A DNA stretch of 35,002 bases from Bacteroidales bacterium (GTDB taxonomy: Bacteria > Bacteroidota > Bacteroidia > Bacteroidales > UBA1715): contig JAKSTZ010000023.1 in NCBI GenBank assembly GCA_024402335.1, positions 1 to 35,002 of the forward strand, read 5' to 3'. The notes under the pieces are model-generated. The model did not search any database. It saw only the letters and a list, made by a program, of their open reading frames with translations, and was not told the DNA's origin. The position numbers and the translations under genes were made by a program. Shown in pieces: positions 1 to 8,185 of the stretch (the first letter of the stretch is position 1; every line of letters begins with the position of its first letter).

Positions 1-1613
1 TATTGTTCGCAGTGAGTGCGTTGGAGGGCGAGGCCGAAATCACAGTAACGGCAACGTTGCCAAACGGCGAGAAGAATAGTGTAAGCGCGACAGCTTCTGT
101 CGTACTTGCATGTAACATCCAAGTAGCAGAGACAATCAAGAATGTTTCTTGCTACGGAGAAAGTGATGCCGAGATAGCATTAGAGATAGAGAATGCAGCA
201 GCGCCTTACACAACGCAATGGTTGGGCGAGACGGCAACGACGGATACGATAGAAAACATCAAGGCCGGTAACTACACTGTTGCAATCGTCGATGCGGAAG
301 GTTGTGAATTTACAAAGACGTATACAGTAACAGAACCTGAAGAAATGATGATGATGGCTTCAATAAAACAACCAACGTGCGACAATGCCGACGGTGCAAT
401 CATAATCGAAACAAAAGGTGTGAAATATGCGTCATTTGCATGGAGCAACGAGGCAACGACACAAAATATCTCTAAGGTTGCCAAGGGAGACTACACATTA
501 ACAGTTACGAATACAGAAACAGGTTGTTCAATCAGTGATACGTATACGTTAGTAGAACCAGAAGCTCCAGTAATTACTGTAGCAAACGTTGTAGCCACAG
601 CTTGTAATGAGGCAAATGGCGCTGTAACAATAAGCGTGAGCGAAGATGGTCTAATCTACAATTGGTCGAACAACAAGCAGACGAAGAACTTGACGGGTGT
701 ACGTGCCGGTGACTACACATTGGAAGTAGTAAATCCAGAGACAAACTGTAAGGCAAGCCTTGCCGTAACGGTACCAAGCATCGCATTGAAGCAACCTGAG
801 ATCTCGTTGGTAACAGTGAGCCAGGAAACAGGCAAGAACTTGGTAGTATGGTTGAAGGAAAACACAGATTTGATCGACTACTACACAATCTACCGTGAGA
901 CGGAAGGTAAGGACATCTATGAAATGGTTGACAGGGTTCCATACTCAGAGTTGAGTGTATATGAAGACTTGGAAGCAGATCCAAATATCCGTTCATGGAG
1001 ATACAAGATGACTGCAACGGACGTGTGCGGTACGGAAACAGAAATGAGTGCCCACCACAAGACAATCCACTTGAGAAAGAACATGGGTATGAACAATACC
1101 TACAACTTGGAATGGGACGAATACGAAGGTCTGGACTTCTCATCATTTGTAATCTACCGCGAATACAAGGTCGGTACGGTGTTAATGCTTGATACGATAG
1201 CGACATTGCCATCAAATGTAACGGCGATAACAGATTTGGAACCAGTAAAGAGAACGACGGGTTACTATATCGGTATCGTATTGCCAGAGGAAATCAATCC
1301 AAAGACACAATTCATGAAAGCTGAATCAGGGCCATTCTCATTGGCATTGTCTAACATTGCTGAAGCAGAAAACGACGAAGAACCCAATGCGGTTGAAGAC
1401 GTAAAAAATGCAGTGGTTGTATATGCAATCGGTCACACGATAAATGTGAAGAATGCCGAAGGAAACGAAGTTACGATTTACGACAACAGTGGCCGTGCGA
1501 TTACGCATACGCCAGCAAACAATGCATCGAATGTGATGCAATTTGATGTTCGTTTAGACGGCACATATTTCGTGAAAGTCGGAAACGAATCATTTGTGGT
1601 GATTGTGAAGTAA
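1..1613 (+). CDS. C-terminal part of giant SprB-repeat surface protein with T9SS sorting domain (5' truncated by window)
   Basis: The reading frame is open to the left edge, so this is the 3' end of a larger gene; residues are numbered from base 3. Three SprB-type repeats are visible at about residues 43-113, 118-185 and 190-258, each with a conserved Cys near its start, a 'AGNYT/KGDYT/AGDYT' turn and a later Cys (for example CYGESDAEI, GNYTVAIVDAEGC). Two fibronectin-III-like beta-sandwiches follow (about 265-357 and 358-455). The last 75 residues (463-536) are a T9SS sorting-type domain with a 'YDNSGRAI' strand and a 'DGTYFVKVG' ending. SprB repeats are known from Flavobacterium gliding adhesins and related surface proteins, so an exported adhesin or matrix protein is likely; substrate and partner are unknown. 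Codon choice is visibly richer in G/C third positions (TAC, AAC, ATC, ACG) than in the next gene. Confidence 0.85.
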   Translation, partial: LFAVSALEGEAEITVTATLPNGEKNSVSATASVVLACNIQVAETIKNVSCYGESDAEIALEIENAAAPYTTQWLGETATTDTIENIKAGNYTVAIVDAEGCEFTKTYTVTEPEEMMMMASIKQPTCDNADGAIIIETKGVKYASFAWSNEATTQNISKVAKGDYTLTVTNTETGCSISDTYTLVEPEAPVITVANVVATACNEANGAVTISVSEDGLIYNWSNNKQTKNLTGVRAGDYTLEVVNPETNCKASLAVTVPSIALKQPEISLVTVSQETGKNLVVWLKENTDLIDYYTIYRETEGKDIYEMVDRVPYSELSVYEDLEADPNIRSWRYKMTATDVCGTETEMSAHHKTIHLRKNMGMNNTYNLEWDEYEGLDFSSFVIYREYKVGTVLMLDTIATLPSNVTAITDLEPVKRTTGYYIGIVLPEEINPKTQFMKAESGPFSLALSNIAEAENDEEPNAVEDVKNAVVVYAIGHTINVKNAEGNEVTIYDNSGRAITHTPANNASNVMQFDVRLDGTYFVKVGNESFVVIVK

Positions 1614-1637
1614 TAGAATAATATGTCTATAAAGGAG

Positions 1638-1669
1638 AAAGGGGTGTGGATATTATCCATGCCCCTTTT
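1638..1669 (+). terminator. Rho-independent terminator after the SprB-repeat gene
   Basis: The inverted repeat AAAGGGG-TG-TGGAT / ATCCA-TG-CCCCTTT has a 3-nt loop and a symmetric TG/TG internal mismatch, and is followed by TTTT. It sits 25 bp after the stop codon and ahead of the next promoter. Confidence 0.75.
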
Positions 1670-1682
1670 GCGTATGCAATAG

Positions 1683-1711
1683 ATTGAAAACGAAAAAATT
1701 GTGTATTTTTG
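1683..1711 (+). promoter_or_regulatory. Bacteroidota-type promoter for the NSS symporter
   Basis: TATTTTTG at 1704-1711 is an exact match to the -7 consensus TAnnTTTG. An ATTG at 1683-1686, 17 bp upstream, serves as the -33 element. The start codon at 1729 follows 17 bp after the -7 box, giving a very short leader. Confidence 0.65.
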
Positions 1712-1728
1712 GCAAGAATTATTGAATT

Positions 1729-3525
1729 ATGGCTCAAACAGAACAAGCGTGGGGTTCAAGAATTGGCTTGATTTTGGCAATGGCTGGAAGTGCTGTTGGC
1801 TTGGGTAATTTCTTGCGTTTCCCAATACAGGCTGTCCAAAATGGTGGCGGTGCATTTATTATTCCGTACTTAATTTCTTTTTTACTTTTAGGGCTTCCAT
1901 TAGTTTTAATAGAATGGTCAACTGGAAAGTTTGGAGGAAAATTTGGAAGACATTCTCCACCAACTATAATGCAAACATTGAATAAAAATGTATTTTGGAG
2001 ATATGCCGGCTCACTTGGTTTGTTCTCCAGTATTATAATTTGCTCATACTATTGTTATATAGAAAGTTGGATACTTTCTTATGCTATACATTCTGTTGTA
2101 GGTACATTCAATGAGATGACAGAAATGGAAATCTCGTCATTTTTCGATTCGTATCTGAATTTAGGTGTATCAACATCTGGTATACCTTACGATACTTTTT
2201 TATGTTTTGCACTTTGTTTGTTTTTGAATGTGTTCATTCTTAGTCATGGTATTGCAAAGGGGATAGAACGTGCTGCTAAGGTTACGATGCCGTTATTGCT
2301 TTTCTTTGGTATATTTTTGGTTTACAAAGCTTATACAATGAAAGCTGGTGTGCAAGGTGCTTCGTTCGATAGTGTTGTTGCCCTTAACTTCTTGTGGACT
2401 CCAGATTTCGATTCTTTGTTGAATCCTAAGGTGTGGTTGTCGGCTGCCGGTCAGGTATTTTTCACACTTTCTTTAGGTATGGGTGCAATTCAAACGTATG
2501 CGTCTTATTTGAAGGAAAAAGATGATATTGCTTTGAGTTCCATGACTGCGGCATTTACAAATGAATTTACCGAAATAGTTTTAGGAAGTGCTATTATAAT
2601 TCCTATTGCAATAGGTTATTTCGGTATAGATAGAGTGGTGGAATTAACTCAGTTTGGTGGATTTGGTCTTGGCTTTAGAACTATGCCATATTTGTTCGGT
2701 CAATGGGGACCATTATTGTCTGCTTTGGCTGGTTTTTCATTCTTTGGATTGTTGTTCTTTGCGGCTATAACCTCTACGCTTTCTATTGCGCAGCCGTTTG
2801 TAGCTTTCTTGTCAAATAATTATGATTGGTCACAAAAAAGAACGTCGTATTTCCTTGGTATAGTAATATTTATCATGGCTTTGCCATGTATTTTATTCTT
2901 TGACAAGGGCGTTTTTGATCAATATGATTTTTGGGGTGGAACAGTTTCGTTGTTCTTTTTCGCCATGCTTGAGGCTATTGCTTTTTCTTGGGTAATGGGC
3001 GTAAATAAAGGATGGAAACTAATTCACGAGAATGCAGATATACAGTTACCTGGAGTTTTCCGTTTTATTTTACGGTTTATTACTCCTACAATGTTGATAG
3101 TTATATTTGTAGCTTCACTAATAAAACCTAAAAATGATGACTGGTCGTTGTTGAGTTTTAAAGGTTGGGAACTTGATAACTCAAGTATATTAGGTGAATT
3201 GCGTCATCAAAATGTAGGACCAAATAAAACATGGTTTGCCGATGAATTTTATGCGGAAAATGAAGGCGTTGTAAAACAAATTTCCGATAATGCCATTGTG
3301 GTGGAAGGAAAAGAATATAGCCTTCCTAAAAATGCCGAAGTTCTTGTGTCGCTTGACGAGGAGATTTCATTAGGCTCGCCGTTGTATAAGGGTAAGATTG
3401 TAAATTCAGTATTTTATATTGATGTGTGTAGAATTGGTTTGCTGGTATTTTTAGGCTTGCTATGCTTGTTAATATACAAGGCAAAACCACATAATTTTGA
3501 GGAGAAACAAGAATGTCAACAATAG
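1729..3525 (+). CDS. Sodium-dependent amino-acid transporter, NSS/SNF family (MetP-like)
   Basis: This 598-aa protein starts with the NSS signature (WGSRIGLILAMAGSAVGLGN, then FLRFP), the unwound TM1 that binds Na+ and substrate. Twelve membrane segments can be read; TM6 is the SLGMGAIQTYASY region and TM8 the ITSTLSIAQPFVAF region. The family couples Na+ entry to uptake of neutral amino acids. Genes of this type followed by a tiny MetS subunit are known as methionine/alanine importers, and such an ORF overlaps the 3' end here, which favours that substrate class. The protein is longer than a typical bacterial NSS member (about 450-510 aa). The excess is a roughly 95-residue soluble insert between TM11 and TM12 (residues 466-560), which by topology should be periplasmic. 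The gene has its own promoter and leads an apparent three-gene operon with metS and a nitroreductase. Confidence 0.9.
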   Translation: MAQTEQAWGSRIGLILAMAGSAVGLGNFLRFPIQAVQNGGGAFIIPYLISFLLLGLPLVLIEWSTGKFGGKFGRHSPPTIMQTLNKNVFWRYAGSLGLFSSIIICSYYCYIESWILSYAIHSVVGTFNEMTEMEISSFFDSYLNLGVSTSGIPYDTFLCFALCLFLNVFILSHGIAKGIERAAKVTMPLLLFFGIFLVYKAYTMKAGVQGASFDSVVALNFLWTPDFDSLLNPKVWLSAAGQVFFTLSLGMGAIQTYASYLKEKDDIALSSMTAAFTNEFTEIVLGSAIIIPIAIGYFGIDRVVELTQFGGFGLGFRTMPYLFGQWGPLLSALAGFSFFGLLFFAAITSTLSIAQPFVAFLSNNYDWSQKRTSYFLGIVIFIMALPCILFFDKGVFDQYDFWGGTVSLFFFAMLEAIAFSWVMGVNKGWKLIHENADIQLPGVFRFILRFITPTMLIVIFVASLIKPKNDDWSLLSFKGWELDNSSILGELRHQNVGPNKTWFADEFYAENEGVVKQISDNAIVVEGKEYSLPKNAEVLVSLDEEISLGSPLYKGKIVNSVFYIDVCRIGLLVFLGLLCLLIYKAKPHNFEEKQECQQ

Positions 3526-3614
3526 CTTTAAGTATAATGATTTCGGTGCAAGTAGTCGTTACGCTTGTAACTATTTACTTGTATTATAGAATATTGAGAA
3601 AGAAGAACAAATAA
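3513..3614 (+). CDS. MetS-like small subunit of the NSS transporter (33 aa)
   Basis: A 33-codon ORF starts at ATG 3513, inside the last 13 bases of the symporter gene and in a different frame, and ends at TAA 3612-3614. The protein begins MSTIALSIMISVQVVV, continues as a single membrane-spanning helix and ends in the basic tail RILRKKNK. That is the layout of the MetS / 'methionine and alanine importer small subunit' family: a short N-terminus, one transmembrane helix and a positively charged cytoplasmic end. In characterised MetPS systems the small subunit is required for transport. The purine-rich stretch GAGGAGAAACAAG precedes the start, and the overlap suggests translational coupling. The call rests on position, size and topology. 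Confidence 0.75.
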   Translation: MSTIALSIMISVQVVVTLVTIYLYYRILRKKNK

Positions 3615-3623
3615 GAGAGAAGT

Positions 3624-4151
3624 ATGAAAACATTTTTTGAATTAGCACAAACTCGTCGAAGCACGAGAAAATTCAAGTCTGACGCTGTACCACAAGAGTT
3701 ACAGGAACAATTGCAGCAAATTGTTCTTATGTGTCCGGCAAGTAAACGAGCAAATCCATGGGAATTCATTTTTGTTGAGGATAAACAAACTTTAGAAGCA
3801 ATTTCAAACTGTAAGCAAATGGGTGCAGCATTTGTAAAAGATGCTCCTTTGGCTGTGGTTGTGGTTGCCGATCCACAAAAGAGTGATGTTTGGGTAGAAG
3901 ATGCGTCGATTGCATCGACATATTTGCATTTAGCTGCCGAAGATTTAGGTTTAGGAAGTTGTTGGGTACAAATTCGCCGTCGTGGAAAAGAAAATGGTGA
4001 AGCTGCTTCTGATGTATTAAAAGCACTTTTAAATATACCTGAAAATTTGGAGGTGTTGTCGGTTATAGCAATTGGTTACAAGGAAGAAGAACGTAAACCA
4101 TTTGACATGACTCGTCTTCAAAAAGAAAAAATACATAGAGAGAAATTTTAG
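3624..4151 (+). CDS. Nitroreductase-family FMN oxidoreductase
   Basis: This 175-aa protein matches the small nitroreductase fold. The N-terminal RRSTRKF motif (residues 11-17) contacts the FMN phosphate. 'PASKRANPWEFIFV' is the usual substrate/FMN-loop segment (normally PS..N.QPW.F). 'AAEDLGLGSCWVQIR' is the conserved helix and strand over the flavin, and 'VLSVIAIGY' with the following KEEERKPF is the typical C-terminal block. Members are homodimeric and use NAD(P)H to reduce nitroaromatics, quinones or flavins; the physiological substrate cannot be read from sequence. It lies 9 bp after the MetS-like ORF, so it is probably co-transcribed with the symporter. No convincing terminator follows it; only a 5-bp weak hairpin is seen near 4160-4178. 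Confidence 0.88.
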   Translation: MKTFFELAQTRRSTRKFKSDAVPQELQEQLQQIVLMCPASKRANPWEFIFVEDKQTLEAISNCKQMGAAFVKDAPLAVVVVADPQKSDVWVEDASIASTYLHLAAEDLGLGSCWVQIRRRGKENGEAASDVLKALLNIPENLEVLSVIAIGYKEEERKPFDMTRLQKEKIHREKF

Positions 4152-4200
4152 CAATTTGAGAATCTATGGTATTCTAATTGAATGGTAGATTTACATGTGG

Positions 4201-4226
4201 TTGTTCGAAATATAATTTTATATTTG
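4201..4226 (+). promoter_or_regulatory. Bacteroidota-type promoter for the prohibitin-like gene
   Basis: TATATTTG at 4219-4226 is an exact TAnnTTTG. A TTG at 4201-4203 could be the -33 element, though its 15-bp spacing is short. The start codon lies 21 bp downstream of the -7 box. Confidence 0.6.
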
Positions 4227-4247
4227 TAACACTTAAAAATCAAAATT

Positions 4248-5066
4248 ATGAAAGGTAAATATCAGAAATTAATTGTTTTTGGAATTATAGCAGTATTTTT
4301 TCTTATTGCTTTTGGAAATAGTATGTTCATTAAGTTGGAAGCGACTGAACGTGGTGTAATTTTCCGTCAGTTTACAACAGGTTTGGACAAAGAAAATGTG
4401 TACGAACCAGGTTTCCATATTATTGCACCTTGGAACGATATGTATGTATTCAATGTTGCTGAGCAAAAGATTGAAGAAACTATGGATGTACTTGATAAAA
4501 ACGGACTTTCTATTAATATAGAAATTACAGTTCGTTTTTACCCAATTTACAATAGTGTAGGTTTCTTGTACGAACAATTCCGTACGGATTATGCAAATCT
4601 ATTGGTAATTCCGGAAGTTCGTTCTTCAGTTCGTCAAGTAGCAGGTCGTTATTCGGCAGAAGAAATTTATTCTACAAAACGTTCCGAAGTTGAACAAACT
4701 ATTATTGACGAAGCTGGTAAAAAGTTACGTGACAATCACATAGAAATGAAAGCATTACTTATTCGTTCTATCAACTTGCCACAAGACATCCGTCAAGCTA
4801 TTGAAAACAAATTGAAACAAGAACAGGAAGCTCTTGCTTACCAATTCCGTTTGGATAAGGAAAAATCTGAAGCAGAACGTAAGAGAATTGCAGCTGAAGG
4901 TGAGGCTCGTGCCAACAACATCATTAACAACAGTTTGACTCCAATCTTATTGAAAATGAGAGGTATTGAAGCTACTTTGGAATTAAGCAAGTCGCAAAAT
5001 TCTAAGACTGTAATTGTTGGTGGCGGTAGCAATGGCCTTCCATTGATATTAAATTCAGAAAAATAG
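4248..5066 (+). CDS. Prohibitin-like SPFH/band 7 membrane protein
   Basis: The 272-aa protein has one N-terminal membrane anchor (residues about 8-28). An SPFH/band-7 domain follows: 'ERGVIFRQF', then 'EPGFHIIAPWNDMYVFNV', an 'EITVRFYPIY' strand, and 'EVRSSVRQVAGRYSAEEIYSTKR', which is the prohibitin-type core. Next comes a charged coiled-coil (about 188-225, rich in E, K, R and A). It ends with 'VIVGGGSNGLPLIL', the small hydrophobic tail common in bacterial prohibitins. Such proteins form ring-shaped oligomers at the inner membrane and are linked to membrane microdomains and protease regulation. No FtsH- or NfeD-type partner is adjacent. It has its own promoter and terminator, so it is a single-gene unit. 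Confidence 0.9.
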   Translation: MKGKYQKLIVFGIIAVFFLIAFGNSMFIKLEATERGVIFRQFTTGLDKENVYEPGFHIIAPWNDMYVFNVAEQKIEETMDVLDKNGLSINIEITVRFYPIYNSVGFLYEQFRTDYANLLVIPEVRSSVRQVAGRYSAEEIYSTKRSEVEQTIIDEAGKKLRDNHIEMKALLIRSINLPQDIRQAIENKLKQEQEALAYQFRLDKEKSEAERKRIAAEGEARANNIINNSLTPILLKMRGIEATLELSKSQNSKTVIVGGGSNGLPLILNSEK

Positions 5067-5089
5067 AATTTGATTAAATAAAATTATAG

Positions 5090-5131
5090 AGAGGCTATTT
5101 CATGTATTTGGAATAGCCTCTTTTATTTTTT
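5090..5131 (+). terminator. Rho-independent terminator after the prohibitin-like gene
   Basis: AGAGGCTATT (5090-5099) pairs with AATAGCCTCT (5112-5121) across a 12-nt loop and is followed by a T-rich run to 5131. Confidence 0.85.
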
Positions 5132-5175
5132 GAATAAAACAATAGATAAAAACTCGCTGAAACATCGGGTTTTTG

Positions 5176-5183
5176 TATCTTTG
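5176..5183 (+). promoter_or_regulatory. -7 element of the GH8 tandem
   Basis: TATCTTTG is an exact TAnnTTTG located 40 bp before the ATG at 5224. The -33 region is poor (CTGA near 5157). It would drive the first two GH8 genes, which are separated by only 4 bp. Confidence 0.6.
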
Positions 5184-5223
5184 CCTGTCATATTTAGGAA
5201 GAAATTAACTAAAAATAAAAACT

Positions 5224-8181
5224 ATGAAAAAACTACTATTAATAACATTGTGTATTACAACAGCTTTAGCGGGTATTTCACAGAATTTTCCGTTTCCTAT
5301 GAACGAACAAGGATATACGTATCCGTATGGTATTTCGGCTACAAATCCTCGAAACTCAAGCATTCAAAGCAAATTTGTTGCTTGGGATAAAGCGTTGTAT
5401 ACAGAAAGTGGAGATTTTGGCCGAATTAAATTTGACGACACACAATACACTGTTTCTGAAGGTGTTGCATACGGTATGTTGATTTATGTTTATATGGCCA
5501 ATGCAACTAATACCAAATGTCAAGATCATTTCGATAAATTGTATGCGTATTACAAGAAATGGTCTGATGGTCATGGACTTATGCACTGGAAAATAAACGG
5601 TTTCAGTTCTATTAACGGCTATAATGCTGCAACCGATGCCGATGTTGATGTTGCATTGGCGTTGTGCTTGGCTGCTAAACAATGGGGCAAATCGTCAAAA
5701 TATGACTATGCAAAAGAAGCAGAGACTATTTTGAAAAATATTTATAGCTATGAAGTTACGACAAAGAATGGTATAAAGGTGTTCAAACCAGGAGATGCAT
5801 GGGATAATTATGGAAACCCTTGTTATTTTACTGTGGCATCTGTAGGTGTTTTTCAACAAGCACAAGATGAATTAGGCTTTACATCAACAAGAGATTGGGC
5901 TTCTGTATATAGCGGTTCTCATACATATTTGGAAAAATCACAGAAGAATGGTGTTTGGCCTAACTGGGCTAAGTGGGACGGCTCTCTTGGAACAGGAAAC
6001 AGTGGTGATGCTGATGATTTCGGTTGGGATGCGTGTCGTGTTCCTTGGCGTGTTGCTTGGGATTATGTATGGTTCGGTAATACAAGTAGCAAGAATATGA
6101 TGGCCAAGACTATTGCTCTTTTGGATGCAAAAGGTTGGGCAAAAAGTCCGTCATCAGTTGGATTCATGACTGGCTTGAATGGAAGTGGTTATAGTAGTAT
6201 CTCAACAACAAGCATGGCTGGTAATGTTTCATGGACAGGTAGTGTTGGCTGTGCTTTTATGACAGATGCAAGCCGTCAATCAAATCTTGATTCTTATTAT
6301 AATCAAAATGTATCAGCTACAGGTGGTCCATATTATGCACAAACAATTCAAATCTTGTACATGTTGACAATGAGTGGTAATGCTGCAAACTTCTATGATT
6401 GTGGCGGAAGCGCAACAGTAACTCCACCAGTAGTTTCTTCTGCAACTACAGATGGCAAGGTTATCGCATTGACATGTTCAAAGAAAATGAAGTCTTCTAC
6501 AAATTATAGTGGCTTTACAGTTTATCTAAATGGTGTTGCTCAATCGAATGTGATTAGTTCTATGAGTGTTTCTGGTAACACAATTACATTGAATTTGAAA
6601 AACATCACAGTAGAATCGGGTGATGCAGTTGCTGTTTCGTATAATGGTACATATTTGACAAGCGATCAAGATGCTGCACTTGGTTCTGTTGTAAAAATGA
6701 CAGTTAAGAATAATGTTCCTGGTGGAAATACTATCTTGGCAGATTGTGAAAATGATGAGGTAACTTTGCTTGGTGGAACATGGTATTCATATGTTGGTGT
6801 AGGAACTGCTTCTCATAAAATTGAAACAGGTGGTGCCAATTCAACAAGTCATGCTGCTCATTTTACTTATTCTGGTGTTTCAGACTATTCCGGAATGGGT
6901 TTCAATATTTTGGATGAAGGAGAGCCATATGATTTGACAGGTTCTACGGGTATTACATTCTATCATAAAGGTAGTGCTGCTACGTTAGAGGTTGCGACTC
7001 CAACCACAAGTGATTATAGTCACCATATTTATAGCGTGCCATCTCATGCTAACTGGACTCCTGTTACTGTAAATTGGACTGACTTAACAGGACCAGGATG
7101 GGGAGCCGGAAATAGCACAGATTTTAATGAAGGAAAATTGTATTCGGAGGTAATTAAATTCCAATGGAAAGTAGTCGGATCAGGAGAGTTCTATATTGAT
7201 GAAGTGACATTGATAGGAAAAACTATTGCAGTTTCCTCGGCAGACAAATCTGCTTTAGAAAAAACACTTGCTTCGGCTAACTCATTGTATGGCGCGGCTA
7301 CAACCGATATGTATCCTCAATCGGCTATCACTACTTTCTATAAAGCAATTGACGCTGCAGCAACTGTAAATATGAATGCGAGCGCAACTCAAACTGAAGT
7401 AGATAATGCAAATACAACATTAACAAAAGCAATCACTACATTTAAGGCTGCTGCATACGCTGATAAGTCTTCTTTGCAAAAAGCTATTGCTTCTGCTACA
7501 ACTGTAAGCAAAGGTGCTGTAGTTGGAACTGCAAATGGTCAGTATCCACAATCTGCTAAAAATGAACTTGATGCTGCAATTGCGGCTGCACAAACTACGT
7601 ATAACAAAACAGGTTTGACTGCAAGTGAAGTTTCGGCAGCAGTGACAACATTAAATAATGCAGTAACAACATTCAAGAATTCTGTAAATTCTTCAGTTGA
7701 CAAGGGTGGCTTGAAAGATATTATTGATAGAGCTACAAATATCCTTGCTACAACTACGGCCGGAACTGCTGCAGGACAATATTCTGCAACAAGTCGTACA
7801 GCTCTTGAATCTGCTTTAAAGACGGCAAATACAACTTACAATAATGCTTCTGCTACACAATCAACAGTGACTGCTCAAACAAATTCTTTGGTGTCGGCAT
7901 ATAATGCATATTTGGCTTCGAAAGTTACAGAAACAGCTGTCGATGACGTGGTATTTGAAATGAATGTATATCCAAATCCTTGCGTTGACGTTTTGGATGT
8001 ATCTTCTACAGAAGAAATTCAATATGTTCGTATCGTGAGTGTTTCTGGTGTGAAATCTGTTATTGCAGTTGGGCAAACGTCAGCACAAATCGATGTTGCT
8101 TCTCTTGCAAAAGGATACTATTCTTTGCAAGTCGTATTTGCAGATGGACAAATCAAGACAACGAAATTCATAAAGAAATAA
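5224..8181 (+). CDS. Secreted GH8 glycoside hydrolase with SwmB-like domain, CBM, FIVAR-like repeats and T9SS tail (GH8-A)
   Basis: A signal peptide (residues 1-20, ending LAGISQ) precedes the mature start NFPFPMNEQGY. The GH8 (alpha/alpha)6 barrel spans about 21-392. The SEGVAYGM motif gives the expected catalytic acid Glu79. ATDADVD (Asp138/Asp140) closely matches the GH8 signature and is followed by LALCLAAKQW. FGWDACRVPWR carries Asp269, in the segment where family members hold the base or a substrate-binding residue. Then come a SwmB-like beta-sandwich (about 402-495), a jelly-roll CBM-like domain starting ILADCEN and ending FYIDEVTLIG (about 503-665), three helical FIVAR-like repeats (673-742, 746-819, 825-898) and a T9SS sorting domain (907-985, MNVYPNPC...KTTKFIKK). 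GH8 enzymes cleave beta-1,4-glucan, xylan, chitosan or lichenan; the ATDAD type is seen in endoglucanases, but the substrate cannot be fixed here. It lies 4 bp upstream of the next paralogue. Confidence 0.92.
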   Translation: MKKLLLITLCITTALAGISQNFPFPMNEQGYTYPYGISATNPRNSSIQSKFVAWDKALYTESGDFGRIKFDDTQYTVSEGVAYGMLIYVYMANATNTKCQDHFDKLYAYYKKWSDGHGLMHWKINGFSSINGYNAATDADVDVALALCLAAKQWGKSSKYDYAKEAETILKNIYSYEVTTKNGIKVFKPGDAWDNYGNPCYFTVASVGVFQQAQDELGFTSTRDWASVYSGSHTYLEKSQKNGVWPNWAKWDGSLGTGNSGDADDFGWDACRVPWRVAWDYVWFGNTSSKNMMAKTIALLDAKGWAKSPSSVGFMTGLNGSGYSSISTTSMAGNVSWTGSVGCAFMTDASRQSNLDSYYNQNVSATGGPYYAQTIQILYMLTMSGNAANFYDCGGSATVTPPVVSSATTDGKVIALTCSKKMKSSTNYSGFTVYLNGVAQSNVISSMSVSGNTITLNLKNITVESGDAVAVSYNGTYLTSDQDAALGSVVKMTVKNNVPGGNTILADCENDEVTLLGGTWYSYVGVGTASHKIETGGANSTSHAAHFTYSGVSDYSGMGFNILDEGEPYDLTGSTGITFYHKGSAATLEVATPTTSDYSHHIYSVPSHANWTPVTVNWTDLTGPGWGAGNSTDFNEGKLYSEVIKFQWKVVGSGEFYIDEVTLIGKTIAVSSADKSALEKTLASANSLYGAATTDMYPQSAITTFYKAIDAAATVNMNASATQTEVDNANTTLTKAITTFKAAAYADKSSLQKAIASATTVSKGAVVGTANGQYPQSAKNELDAAIAAAQTTYNKTGLTASEVSAAVTTLNNAVTTFKNSVNSSVDKGGLKDIIDRATNILATTTAGTAAGQYSATSRTALESALKTANTTYNNASATQSTVTAQTNSLVSAYNAYLASKVTETAVDDVVFEMNVYPNPCVDVLDVSSTEEIQYVRIVSVSGVKSVIAVGQTSAQIDVASLAKGYYSLQVVFADGQIKTTKFIKK
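7240..7917 (+). repeat. Three FIVAR-like helical repeats in GH8-A
   Basis: Three in-frame copies of about 72-76 aa share the pattern 'DKxxLxKxIxxAxxL...GxYPQSAxxxLxxAIxxAxxxY...xxQxxVxxAxxxLxxAxxxFxxS'. The same repeat type recurs in the two neighbouring GH8 proteins (two copies each) and at the C-terminus of the 3184-aa enzyme (three copies). It is probably a spacer or wall/polysaccharide-associated stalk. Confidence 0.75.
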
Positions 8182-8185
8182 TAAT

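Noticed and set aside
574..1215. 213-aa open frame on the minus strand
   Set aside because: It lies wholly antisense to the SprB-repeat gene. The composition (many Ser, Cys, Pro, Arg) is that of a shadow frame and no family motif is present.
4160..4178. Weak hairpin after the nitroreductase gene (AGAAT...ATTCT)
   Set aside because: Only five AT-rich pairs and no U tract, so it is not listed as a terminator.
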